Shown here one piece after another: positions 1-5,116 of a stretch of 7,686 bases of DNA. Source of the DNA: an uncultured Oscillospiraceae bacterium. GTDB taxonomy: Bacteria > Bacillota > Clostridia > Oscillospirales > Oscillospiraceae. Location: assembly GCA_958426425.1 (NCBI GenBank), contig CATZYY010000112.1, forward strand, positions 1-7,686, read 5' to 3'. The first letter of the stretch is position 1, and each line of letters opens with the position of its first letter. The notes below the pieces were generated by a model. That model did not search any database and was not told the DNA's origin. It worked only from the letters and a program-made list of their open reading frames with translations. The translations under genes were made by a program, and so were the position numbers.

Positions 1-333
1 GGAGTGGAAGACCCAGCCCGCCGCCGACTCGGCGTTGGCCTGCCGCAGATAGAGGGTGTGGTCCCCGTCCAGCTCCCCGCCCTCCAGTGTCACGGTGCCG
101 GTGATCTCATTGGCCTGGGAGCGCAGCAGATAGCGGGTGCGGACCGCCTCCAGCGAGGCGGTGACCTCCGCCGTCATGACGCCGCTTCCCTCCTCCCAGA
201 TTCCGCCGAAATAGGTCCGGGAGAGGCTGGAGCGCAGAGGCACATAGGGGATGGTCAGCAGCAAAAACACCAGGATCAGCACCGCAAGAAAGACGGTTCC
301 CCAGCGTTTGGAAGGGGTCCTCATCTGTGTCAT
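1..333 (-). CDS. Membrane-anchored protein of unknown function, 3' end outside window
   Basis: I do not recognise this gene. Reading leftward from an ATG at 333, 111 codons stay open to base 1 with no stop, so only the N-terminal part is present. After a short basic start (MTQMRTPSKRW) there is one strongly hydrophobic segment at about residues 13-30 (VFLAVLILVFLLLTIPYV), which fits a signal anchor or uncleaved signal peptide, with the rest outside the membrane. The following part (about 35-111) is hydrophilic, rich in Thr, Glu and Gly, and has alternating patterns such as ITGTVTLEGGEL that suggest beta strands. A GGGAGAGGAG ribosome binding site lies a few bases before the ATG; a second in-frame ATG at codon 4 is also possible. 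It begins only 24 nt after the upp stop, so it is probably the last visible gene of the tsaE-tsaB-upp transcript. Function cannot be assigned. Confidence 0.72.
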   Translation of the reverse strand, partial: MTQMRTPSKRWGTVFLAVLILVFLLLTIPYVPLRSSLSRTYFGGIWEEGSGVMTAEVTASLEAVRTRYLLRSQANEITGTVTLEGGELDGDHTLYLRQANAESAAGWVFHS

Positions 334-357
334 GGGATCGCTCCTCTCCCTTGAGGC

Positions 358-990
358 TTATTTCGTGCCGAAAATCCGGTCGCCGGCGTCGCCCAGACCG
401 GGGACAATGTAACCGTGTTCATTCAGGTGGTCGTCCACGGCGCCGCAGTAGATATCCACATCCGGGTGGGACTTCTGAATGCGCTCAATGCCCTCCGGCG
501 CGGCCAGCAGCACCATGAGTTTGATATTCTTGCAGCCCCGCTTTTTCATCTCGTCGATGGCGGCCTCGGCGCTGCCGCCGGTGGCCAGCATGGGGTCCAC
601 GATCAGGATATCCCGCTCGGCCACGTCCTTGGGCATTTTGCAGAAGTAGACATGGGGTTCCAGGGTTTCCTCGTCCCGGTACATGCCGATGTGGCCAACC
701 CGGGCGGAGGGCACCATCCGCAGCACGCCGTCCACCAGGCCAAGGCCCGCCCGCAGAATGGGAACAATGGCGAATTTCTTGCCCTTGAGGGTGGGGGCGG
801 TGGTTTTGCAGATGGGGGTCTCCACCTCTTTCTCCGTCAGCGGCAGGTCCCGGGTGGCCTCATAGGTAATCAGCATACCGATCTCACTGACCAGCTCCCG
901 GAAGTCCTTGACGCTGGTGTTCTTGTCCCGCAGGATGGTCAGCTTGTGGGCCACCAGGGGATGGTCCATCACATGTACTTTCCCGTTCAT
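358..990 (-). CDS. upp: Uracil phosphoribosyltransferase
   Basis: This cytosolic enzyme joins uracil to PRPP to give UMP and pyrophosphate, the salvage route for free uracil. The 210-residue protein matches the usual family length (about 208-210). The N-terminus (MNGKVHVMDHPLVAHKL) has the typical DHPL..HKL opening. The PRPP-binding motif is ILIVDPMLATGGSA at residues 128-141, and the uracil-binding C-terminal signature GYIVPGLGDAGDRIFGT is at 193-209. The start at 990 is chosen because AAAGGAG precedes it by 9 nt and the N-terminus lines up with known UPRTases. The frame stays open upstream through tsaB, but that part is a shadow. It lies 41 nt after tsaB in an AT-rich gap where I see no convincing promoter, so co-transcription with tsaE-tsaB is likely. 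In many Firmicutes rimI and tsaD follow tsaB; here upp takes that place. Confidence 0.97.
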   Translation of the reverse strand: MNGKVHVMDHPLVAHKLTILRDKNTSVKDFRELVSEIGMLITYEATRDLPLTEKEVETPICKTTAPTLKGKKFAIVPILRAGLGLVDGVLRMVPSARVGHIGMYRDEETLEPHVYFCKMPKDVAERDILIVDPMLATGGSAEAAIDEMKKRGCKNIKLMVLLAAPEGIERIQKSHPDVDIYCGAVDDHLNEHGYIVPGLGDAGDRIFGTK

Positions 991-1031
991 AAATGTATGC
1001 TCCTTTATCTTAAAAAATAGAGAACGATTGG

Positions 1032-1727
1032 TTACTGCCGCTCCCGCAGGGGCAGGGCCTGGGGCGGCCGCAGATACACCGGAGACAGGGCCTGGGGGTC
1101 CATCAGCCCGCCCCGGAGGGCGGCCTCCCCGGCGCACAGGGCCACGGATACAGCGTTTTGCATGATAAGCTGGGGCGGCGCGGCCACGCAGGGAATGTCC
1201 CGCTCCGCCAGGGCCTTCAGGCACAGGGGCGCCCCGTCGCCCAGGACGATCCGGGGCCCTTCCATGGCGGCAACTTCCGCCGCAAGGTCCGCAAGGCCGA
1301 TGGCCCGGTCCTCGGTCAGACGCTCCGGGGCGCCGGTGCCGCTGGAGCGGAACAGGGCGTTGTAGACCTGACTGCGCCGGGCGTCCATGGCGCAGATAAT
1401 GAGTCCCTCCATGTGGGCCACGTTCCGGGCCATGGCCTCCAGGGTGGACACCGCCACCGCGGGCTTCTCCGCGGCGAAGGCCAGCCCCTTGGCGGCGGCC
1501 ACGCCGATGCGGATGCCGGTGAAGGACCCGGGACCCACCGCCACGGCGATGGCGTCGCAGTCCCGGACGGCCAGGCCGGTATTTTTCAGCATACCCTCCA
1601 CAATGGGCATCAGGGTGCGGCTGTGGGTCAGGCCGGTGTCCTGATAGCCGCTGCAAAGGACCTTCCCATCCTCGGTGACGGCGGCGGAGACCGCCTTGGC
1701 AGAGGTCTCCAGTGCCAGAATTTTCAT
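1032..1727 (-). CDS. tsaB: tRNA threonylcarbamoyladenosine biosynthesis protein TsaB
   Basis: TsaB (YeaZ) is the non-catalytic ASKHA-fold partner of TsaD. With TsaE it supports transfer of threonylcarbamoyl to A37 of tRNAs that read ANN codons. The 231-residue length is normal. Family motifs are clear: MKILALETSA at the N-terminus, THSRTLMP at residues 34-41, the glycine-rich VGPGSFTGIRIGVAAAKGL at 64-82, and AMDARRSQVYNALF at 113-126, where the DAR..VY pattern is typical of TsaB. The C-terminus ends with the usual SPVYLRPPQA. Its ATG overlaps the tsaE stop as ATGA, so the two are translationally coupled, which fits proteins that work in one complex. TsaD itself is not in this window. The assignment is firm. 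Confidence 0.96.
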   Translation of the reverse strand: MKILALETSAKAVSAAVTEDGKVLCSGYQDTGLTHSRTLMPIVEGMLKNTGLAVRDCDAIAVAVGPGSFTGIRIGVAAAKGLAFAAEKPAVAVSTLEAMARNVAHMEGLIICAMDARRSQVYNALFRSSGTGAPERLTEDRAIGLADLAAEVAAMEGPRIVLGDGAPLCLKALAERDIPCVAAPPQLIMQNAVSVALCAGEAALRGGLMDPQALSPVYLRPPQALPLRERQ

Positions 1728-2155
1728 GGCAAGTCCACTCCTTCTATGGTGATGACCCGGCTATTATCCGCCTCCGGGCTGCGGGCGATGGTGACGAACA
1801 CGGTCTCCGGCGGCAGGGCCTCCTCCGCCAGCTCGCTCCACTCCACGGCGCACACGCCGCCCCGGTCCAGGTAATCCTCCCAGCCGATGTCGAACAGGGC
1901 GTCGGCCCCCTCCAGCCGGTACATGTCGAAGTGGAACAGGGGCAGGCGGCCCCCCTCGTACTCGTTGACGATGGTGAAGGTGGGGCTGGTGACCCGGCCC
2001 TTGTACCCAAGCCCCCGGGCAAGGCCACGGGTGAAGGCGGTTTTGCCCATGCCCAGGCCCCCTCGGTAGGCAACTACGGCGCCGGGGGTCAGCACGGCGG
2101 CCAGACGGACCCCCAGGGCCTCGGTCTCCGCCTCTCCGCAGGTGCGGAATTCCAC
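1724..2155 (-). CDS. tsaE: tRNA threonylcarbamoyladenosine biosynthesis ATPase TsaE
   Basis: TsaE (YjeE) is the P-loop ATPase that binds the TsaB-TsaD dimer and resets it during t6A synthesis. The 143-residue protein has the expected size. The Walker A motif is GGLGMGKTAF at residues 32-41; most relatives have an acidic residue at the second position (GDLGAGKT), so the Gly here is a mild departure. SPTFTIVNEY at 57-66, HFDMYRL at 75-81 and the late acidic motif VEWSE at 104-108 are family signatures. The start is a GTG at 2155, preceded by AAAGGAGG with 8 nt spacing and by an in-frame stop a few codons upstream, so no other start is reasonable. It is the first gene of a leftward operon with a good promoter about 40-70 bp upstream, and it shares 4 nt with tsaB. 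Confidence 0.95.
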   Translation of the reverse strand: MEFRTCGEAETEALGVRLAAVLTPGAVVAYRGGLGMGKTAFTRGLARGLGYKGRVTSPTFTIVNEYEGGRLPLFHFDMYRLEGADALFDIGWEDYLDRGGVCAVEWSELAEEALPPETVFVTIARSPEADNSRVITIEGVDLP

Positions 2156-2197
2156 AATCTCCGCCTCCTTTCACAGGCATCTTCCAAAAATCAACTT

Positions 2198-2226
2198 AGT
2201 ATATCACATTTTGAACGGTCTGTAAA
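2198..2226 (-). promoter_or_regulatory. Sigma-A-type promoter for the tsaE-tsaB-upp operon
   Basis: On the minus strand a -35 box TTTACA (2226-2221) is separated by exactly 17 bp from a -10 box TATACT (2203-2198). TG sits one base before the -10, giving an extended -10 (TGATATACT). Transcription would begin near 2191, leaving a leader of about 36 nt before the tsaE GTG. The boxes are read directly from the sequence; activity is inferred. Confidence 0.75.
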
Positions 2227-2241
2227 AAGATTTTTGCGGCG

Positions 2242-2270
2242 TTTACACCCTTGTTGGTTTGTGGTATACT
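2242..2270 (+). promoter_or_regulatory. Sigma-A-type promoter for the rodA-like gene
   Basis: A -35 box TTTACA (2242-2247) is followed after exactly 17 bp by TATACT (2265-2270), with an extended -10 TG at 2262-2263 (TGGTATACT). Transcription would begin near 2277, about 34 nt before the ATG at 2311. This placement argues against the in-frame TTG at 2251, which would lie inside the promoter. The hexamers and spacing equal those of the opposing promoter. Confidence 0.78.
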
Positions 2271-2310
2271 CCAACTGACAAATTCTGCGCCGAAGAGAGG
2301 AAAACGCACC

Positions 2311-3492
2311 ATGTGGAACCGACTGAAAGCCATTTTGGCGGACTTTTTCCGGCAGGCCGACCTGGTCCTGCTGGGGCTTTGCTGCACCGCCACGGTATTC
2401 GGCATGGTGCTGATCGCCAGCGCCACCCACTACATGGAGCCTGCAACGAAAATGCTGCGGTATGTGGGCGTTCAGGGGATTGCCATGCTGCTGGGCTTTT
2501 GTATGTACGTGCTCATGTCCATGGTTGATATCGAGATTGTGCTGAAGAAGTGGAAGTGGCTGGTGGCGTTCAATCTGGTGTTCATCGGGCTTTTGAAGAC
2601 CCCCCTGGGCGTGGGCGAAGCCACCACCGGCAATCAGGCCTGGCTGAAGTTTCCCGGCATTCCCTTCCAGATCGGCCCGGCGGAGGTGGTGAAGATCACC
2701 TTTACGCTGCTGCTGGCCAAGCAGCTATCCTGGCTGCGGGAGGAGAAACGGGACCTGCGGTCCTTTCCGGCGGCGTCTCAAGTGGCGGGCCATACCCTGC
2801 TGCTCATGGGCTGGTATGTGGCAATCTCCGGGGACATGGGCAATGCCCTGACCTTCTTTTTCATTTTCCTGTGCATGGCCTTTGCCGCCGGCTTTGCTTT
2901 GCGGTGGTTCGCGCTGTTGTTCCTGGGAAGCGGGGCCGGCTTCGCGGCCGCCTGGGTGCTGGACCTGATCCCCGGTTATATGATGGACCGCTTCCGGGTC
3001 CTGGTGGATCACTCCTATGATTCCTTGGGTGTGGGCTGGCAGCAGACCCGCAGTCTTATGGCCATCGGCTCCGGCGGCCTTTTCGGCCAGGGCTATATGA
3101 ACGGCACCCAGACGCAGAGCTCATTTCCCCAGTCTTTGCCTAACCGATGGACGGACTTTGTGTTTTCTGTTTGTGGAGAGGAACTGGGGCTGGTGGGGTG
3201 TCTTGCGGTAATCATCCTGCTGACAGTGATTATTTTCCGGGTGCTGCGGGTGGCCAAGAATGCCCAGACGCCGTTCCACTGCTATATCTGCGTGGGCATG
3301 GCAGCCATGCTGATCTATCAGACCGTCATCAACATCGGCATGTGCCTGTTTGTCATGCCGACCATCGGCGTCACGCTGCCCTTTTTCAGCTACGGCGGGT
3401 CCTCGGTGGTGACGCTGTTTATCGCCATGGGCATCGTGTCCGGCATCAAGAAACGGTCTCCCGCCCTGTGGCGGCCGGGGCGGCAGCGGTGA
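2311..3492 (+). CDS. rodA: RodA/FtsW-family (SEDS) peptidoglycan glycosyltransferase, RodA-like
   Basis: SEDS proteins are polytopic membrane enzymes that polymerise lipid II into glycan strands with a partner transpeptidase. The 393-residue protein shows about ten hydrophobic segments (for example near 18-36, 53-71, 84-97, 160-175, 179-196, 199-218, 291-310, 325-349, 365-378). The most diagnostic stretch is 248-285: SLMAIGSGGLFGQGYMNGTQ, then WTDFVFS, where Asp282 matches the essential catalytic Asp of RodA. NIGMCLFVMPTIGVTLPFFS followed by YGGSS at 341-365 is the classic SEDS C-terminal signature. GQGYMNGTQTQ and NIGM look more like RodA than FtsW. Departures: IGPAEVVK at 121-128 where FQPSExxK is usual, and SGDMGNA at 173-179 where PDLGTA is usual. 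ATG 2311 is preceded by AGAGG and lies just downstream of a strong promoter. No penicillin-binding protein partner is adjacent. Family is sure; RodA over FtsW/SpoVE is a judgement. Confidence 0.9.
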   Translation: MWNRLKAILADFFRQADLVLLGLCCTATVFGMVLIASATHYMEPATKMLRYVGVQGIAMLLGFCMYVLMSMVDIEIVLKKWKWLVAFNLVFIGLLKTPLGVGEATTGNQAWLKFPGIPFQIGPAEVVKITFTLLLAKQLSWLREEKRDLRSFPAASQVAGHTLLLMGWYVAISGDMGNALTFFFIFLCMAFAAGFALRWFALLFLGSGAGFAAAWVLDLIPGYMMDRFRVLVDHSYDSLGVGWQQTRSLMAIGSGGLFGQGYMNGTQTQSSFPQSLPNRWTDFVFSVCGEELGLVGCLAVIILLTVIIFRVLRVAKNAQTPFHCYICVGMAAMLIYQTVINIGMCLFVMPTIGVTLPFFSYGGSSVVTLFIAMGIVSGIKKRSPALWRPGRQR

Positions 3493-3710
3493 GAAAAAGA
3501 GCACAGGCGAGACTGTCGAAAAAGTGGGAGGACTTGCGCGGCGGGAAGGAAGAGAGTTACGAGAGGCTGCGCCCGCAGGCGCGTTTCGGAGCGCAACCGC
3601 CGCTGAAAGCGGCGGCACTTGGCGCGAAGATAACCCAGGAGGGGTTCCTCAAGGTGAATTGCCGCAGAGCGGCAAGAGATGGTGACCTGGGCCATTCGTT
3701 TTCAATTATA
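3493..3710. other. Hairpin-rich GC intergenic segment, candidate structured RNA or dispersed repeat
   Basis: This stretch between rodA and the SLH gene holds no gene I can support. It contains several short perfect inverted repeats: GCGCC/GGCGC at 3569-3582 (a competing CTGCG/CGCAG pairing overlaps it), CCGCCGCT/AGCGGCGG at 3597-3615 around a GAA loop, AACCC/GGGTT at 3632-3646, and TTGCCGC/GCGGCAA at 3659-3675 around AGA. CCCAGG at 3634-3639 can pair with CCTGGG at 3686-3691, enclosing the last hairpin in a branched fold. I compared it by eye with the ydaO (c-di-AMP), cobalamin, lysine and GEMM riboswitches and found no match. One frame on each strand stays open across it, but neither has a believable start or ribosome binding site. 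It may be a dispersed intergenic repeat of this lineage or an unnamed RNA motif. Strand is undetermined. Confidence 0.5.
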
Positions 3711-3712
3711 AA

Positions 3713-3742
3713 TTTTTTGAAACTTAAAAAAGTTTCAAAAAA
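3713..3742. repeat. Perfect AT-rich inverted repeat (13-bp arms)
   Basis: The arms TTTTTTGAAACTT (3713-3725) and AAGTTTCAAAAAA (3730-3742) are perfect inverse complements around an AAAA loop. It is strikingly AT-rich within a GC-rich region. It reads equivalently on both strands and ends in runs of T or A, so it could contribute to termination in either direction, but it lacks the GC-rich stem of a classical intrinsic terminator. Confidence 0.75.
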
Positions 3743-3748
3743 CTTGCT

Positions 3749-3780
3749 CAGCGTGGCGAAAAGACTTTTTCGCCACGCTG
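3749..3780. repeat. Perfect inverted repeat (14-bp arms)
   Basis: CAGCGTGGCGAAAA (3749-3762) and TTTTCGCCACGCTG (3767-3780) pair perfectly around a four-base GACT loop. The A and T runs lie at the top of the stem rather than behind it, so this is not a standard intrinsic terminator on either strand. It sits 6 bp after the AT-rich hairpin and 1 bp before a third one, forming a tandem of three stems. Confidence 0.75.
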
Positions 3781-3781
3781 G

Positions 3782-3813
3782 CGGCGGCCGGATGCTCCGG
3801 CCGCCGTTTGCTT
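3782..3813 (+). terminator. GC-rich hairpin with weak U tail, probable terminator after rodA
   Basis: CGGCGGCCGGA (3782-3792) pairs perfectly with TCCGGCCGCCG (3796-3806) around a TGC loop and is followed by TTTGCTT. The stem is very stable but the U tract is interrupted, so termination is likely rather than certain. On the plus strand it would end the rodA transcript, about 290 nt after the stop codon. The minus-strand side has no U tail. Confidence 0.5.
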
Positions 3814-3840
3814 GTCTGGGGGTGTTTCTCCGCGCATATT
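3812..3840 (+). promoter_or_regulatory. Possible promoter for the SLH protein gene
   Basis: TTGTCT (3812-3817) and CATATT (3835-3840) are separated by 17 bp, with a start expected near 3847 and a leader of about 55 nt. The -10 is a poor match and the -35 overlaps the tail of the preceding hairpin. It is the best candidate I see between that hairpin and the gene, but it is weak. Confidence 0.3.
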
Positions 3841-3901
3841 TCCGGCGTTTCAGGCGGAGACTAGAACTGTCACTACTTGAAAAACAGGAGGTTCGATCAG
3901 C

Positions 3902-4885
3902 TTGAAAAGCCATTTGCTCAAACGCGTACCCGCCCTGGTCCTGGCGGCGGCCGTGACTATGACCGTGGGGACCCAGGCCATCTTTGGCTTGGGGAAGGCG
4001 GAGGCCACCCCGGAGGAGGGGGCACCCACTGCGCGGGATCTGGAGATTGCCACCTACCGGGACATCCCTTATGAGACCCAGTTCCAGGCCGTGGGGGAGG
4101 AGGGGGAGACCTTTACCTTCGCCGTGGCGGACCAGCCCCGGAAGGGCACCGTGGTGGTGGAGGGAGACCGCTTTACCTACGCCCCTGACGAGGGCGTTAC
4201 CGGCTCCGACAGCTTCACCTACACCGCCACGGACACCGCCGGACGGGTGTCCGCCCCGGCCACCGTGAAGGTGGAGATCCAAAAGCCCCGCTCCGGCGTC
4301 ACCTACGCCGATACGGCCGGCTCCGCCGCCGCAGCCGCCGCCCAGGACTTGGCGGAGGCGGGCGTGTTCACCGGCGTGAAGATCGGGGACCAGTACTATT
4401 TTGAACCCGACAAGACCGTTTCCCGGGGAGAGTTCCTGGCCATGGTGCTGGAGACCACAGGCCGGGAGGTGACAGACGTGACCATGACCGGATTCTGTGA
4501 CGACGCCGCCATCCCCACCTGGGCCAAGGCCTACGCCGCCGCCGGCGTGGCGGATGGTATCGTCCAGGGCGTGTCCACCGCTGAGGGCGCCGCCTTCCAG
4601 GGGGAGGACCCCATCACCTTCAACGAGGCCGCCACGGTCCTTAACCGCGCCCTGGACGTGGCGGATGTGGAGCTGGAGGTCTGGTACGCGGACCGGGAGG
4701 CGGTGCCCTCCTGGGCGGCTCAGGCGGTGGGCAATATGGAGGCCGTCAGCGTCCTCTCTGCCGGCAGCTTCGGCAGCGACAGCCTGGACAGCGCCGTGAC
4801 CCGGGCTGACGCCGCCCAGATGCTCTCCGCCGCGGCAACGCTGCTGGAGGGAGAGCCGGCGGGACTGCTGGACTGGCTGGGCTGA
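3902..4885 (+). CDS. Secreted S-layer-homology protein with one cadherin/Ig-like domain
   Basis: This exported protein is predicted to bind the cell wall through SLH repeats, which in studied Firmicutes attach to secondary wall polymers. The start is a TTG at 3902 with CAGGAGG at 3885-3891; no better in-frame start exists. Residues 1-35 form a signal peptide: basic KSHLLKR, hydrophobic VPALVLAAAVTMTVG, and an AEA site before Thr36. Residues about 56-127 form a cadherin/bacterial Ig-like domain (KGTVVVEGDRFTYAPDEGVT, then GSDSFTYTATD). Three SLH units follow: about 135-188 (YADT...SRGEFLAMVLE), 198-252 (FCDD...FNEAATVLNRAL) and 261-316 (WYAD...TRADAAQMLSAA). The TRAE-like motif is best kept in the third (TRAD) and weakest in the second (TFNE). 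There is no enzymatic domain, so it looks like a small structural or adaptor wall protein. It is a single-gene unit, ended by a strong terminator. Confidence 0.9.
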   Translation: MKSHLLKRVPALVLAAAVTMTVGTQAIFGLGKAEATPEEGAPTARDLEIATYRDIPYETQFQAVGEEGETFTFAVADQPRKGTVVVEGDRFTYAPDEGVTGSDSFTYTATDTAGRVSAPATVKVEIQKPRSGVTYADTAGSAAAAAAQDLAEAGVFTGVKIGDQYYFEPDKTVSRGEFLAMVLETTGREVTDVTMTGFCDDAAIPTWAKAYAAAGVADGIVQGVSTAEGAAFQGEDPITFNEAATVLNRALDVADVELEVWYADREAVPSWAAQAVGNMEAVSVLSAGSFGSDSLDSAVTRADAAQMLSAAATLLEGEPAGLLDWLG

Positions 4886-4898
4886 ACGGAGATTTCCC

Positions 4899-4927
4899 AA
4901 AAGGCCGCCCTGCGGGGCGGCCTTTTT
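4899..4927 (+). terminator. Strong intrinsic terminator after the SLH protein gene
   Basis: AAAAGGCCGCCC (4899-4910) pairs perfectly with GGGCGGCCTTTT (4915-4926) around a TGCG loop and ends in TTTTT, 14 bp after the SLH stop codon. The A run before and T run after make it potentially bidirectional, but no minus-strand gene converges on it. It separates the SLH gene from the ddl operon. Confidence 0.92.
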
Positions 4928-5013
4928 CCATGAAAAGGAAAGCGCCTTTACGCGGTGGAAAAAGAGACGGAGAAGAGGCAAAGGAAAGGACCTGGTACTG
5001 GCGTTTTTTGCGG

Positions 5014-5065
5014 TTGTATTCACAGGAAGATTGTGCTAAACTAAATAGAATTCAAATAGTATAAT
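5014..5065 (+). promoter_or_regulatory. Promoter region of the ddl-murF operon (two overlapping candidates)
   Basis: Two candidates overlap here. The first is TTGTAT (5014-5019), 17 bp, TAAACT (5037-5042), with TG one base before the -10 (extended -10, TGCTAAACT), giving a start near 5049. The second is a perfect TATAAT at 5060-5065 with only a weak -35 (TAAACT at 5037-5042, 17 bp spacing), giving a start near 5072. The segment is locally AT-rich and lies between a terminator and the ddl start. Which one is used cannot be told from the sequence. Confidence 0.55.
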
Positions 5066-5076
5066 GCTACCAGTAT

Positions 5077-5096
5077 GGGCAGCGGAGGCGCTGCTC
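5077..5096 (+). other. Leader hairpin upstream of ddl
   Basis: GGGCAGCG (5077-5084) pairs with CGCTGCTC (5089-5096), with one G-U pair, around a GAGG loop. It lies in the predicted leader just before the AAAGGA ribosome binding site at 5099-5104. With no U run behind it, it is not a terminator. It may stabilise the transcript or affect translation of ddl. Confidence 0.45.
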
Positions 5097-5116
5097 AGAA
5101 AGGATATGAGAGTTCC

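Noticed and set aside
415..1020. 201-codon plus-strand frame antisense to upp
   Set aside because: Mirror frame of a highly conserved gene, with His/Gly-rich composition and no ribosome binding site.
991..1656. In-frame upstream extension of upp (to a 432-residue protein)
   Set aside because: The extension is a shadow of tsaB in another frame, low-complexity Gly/Arg/Pro. The real start at 990 has a good ribosome binding site and a family-typical N-terminus.
2251..2310. TTG start at 2251 for the rodA-like gene
   Set aside because: It lies between the -35 and -10 boxes of the promoter and has no ribosome binding site; ATG 2311 has one and gives a normal N-terminus.
3390..3695. 101-codon minus-strand frame over the hairpin region
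   Set aside because: Basic, Arg-rich translation of inverted repeats with no ribosome binding site; more likely a repeat read as protein than a gene.
3493..3710. Known riboswitch (ydaO c-di-AMP, cobalamin, lysine, c-di-GMP)
   Set aside because: A GGTGAAT segment recalls ydaO, but its other conserved blocks (such as CAGCTAACCTCG) are absent on both strands, and the signatures of the other classes are not found.
3700..3745. Promoter in the AT-rich stretch (TATAAT on the minus strand at 3710-3705)
   Set aside because: No acceptable -35 at 16-18 bp on either strand and no minus-strand gene downstream; the AT richness is explained by the inverted repeat.
3147..3905. 252-codon plus-strand frame crossing the rodA end and the hairpin region
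   Set aside because: It starts inside rodA out of frame, lacks a ribosome binding site, and its sequence simply reads through inverted repeats. The openness reflects few TA-containing codons in GC-rich hairpins.
3557..5023. 488-codon open frame on the minus strand opposite the SLH gene
   Set aside because: It runs antisense to a well-supported gene, has His/Gly/Arg-rich composition typical of GC-rich shadow frames, and shows no recognisable domain.
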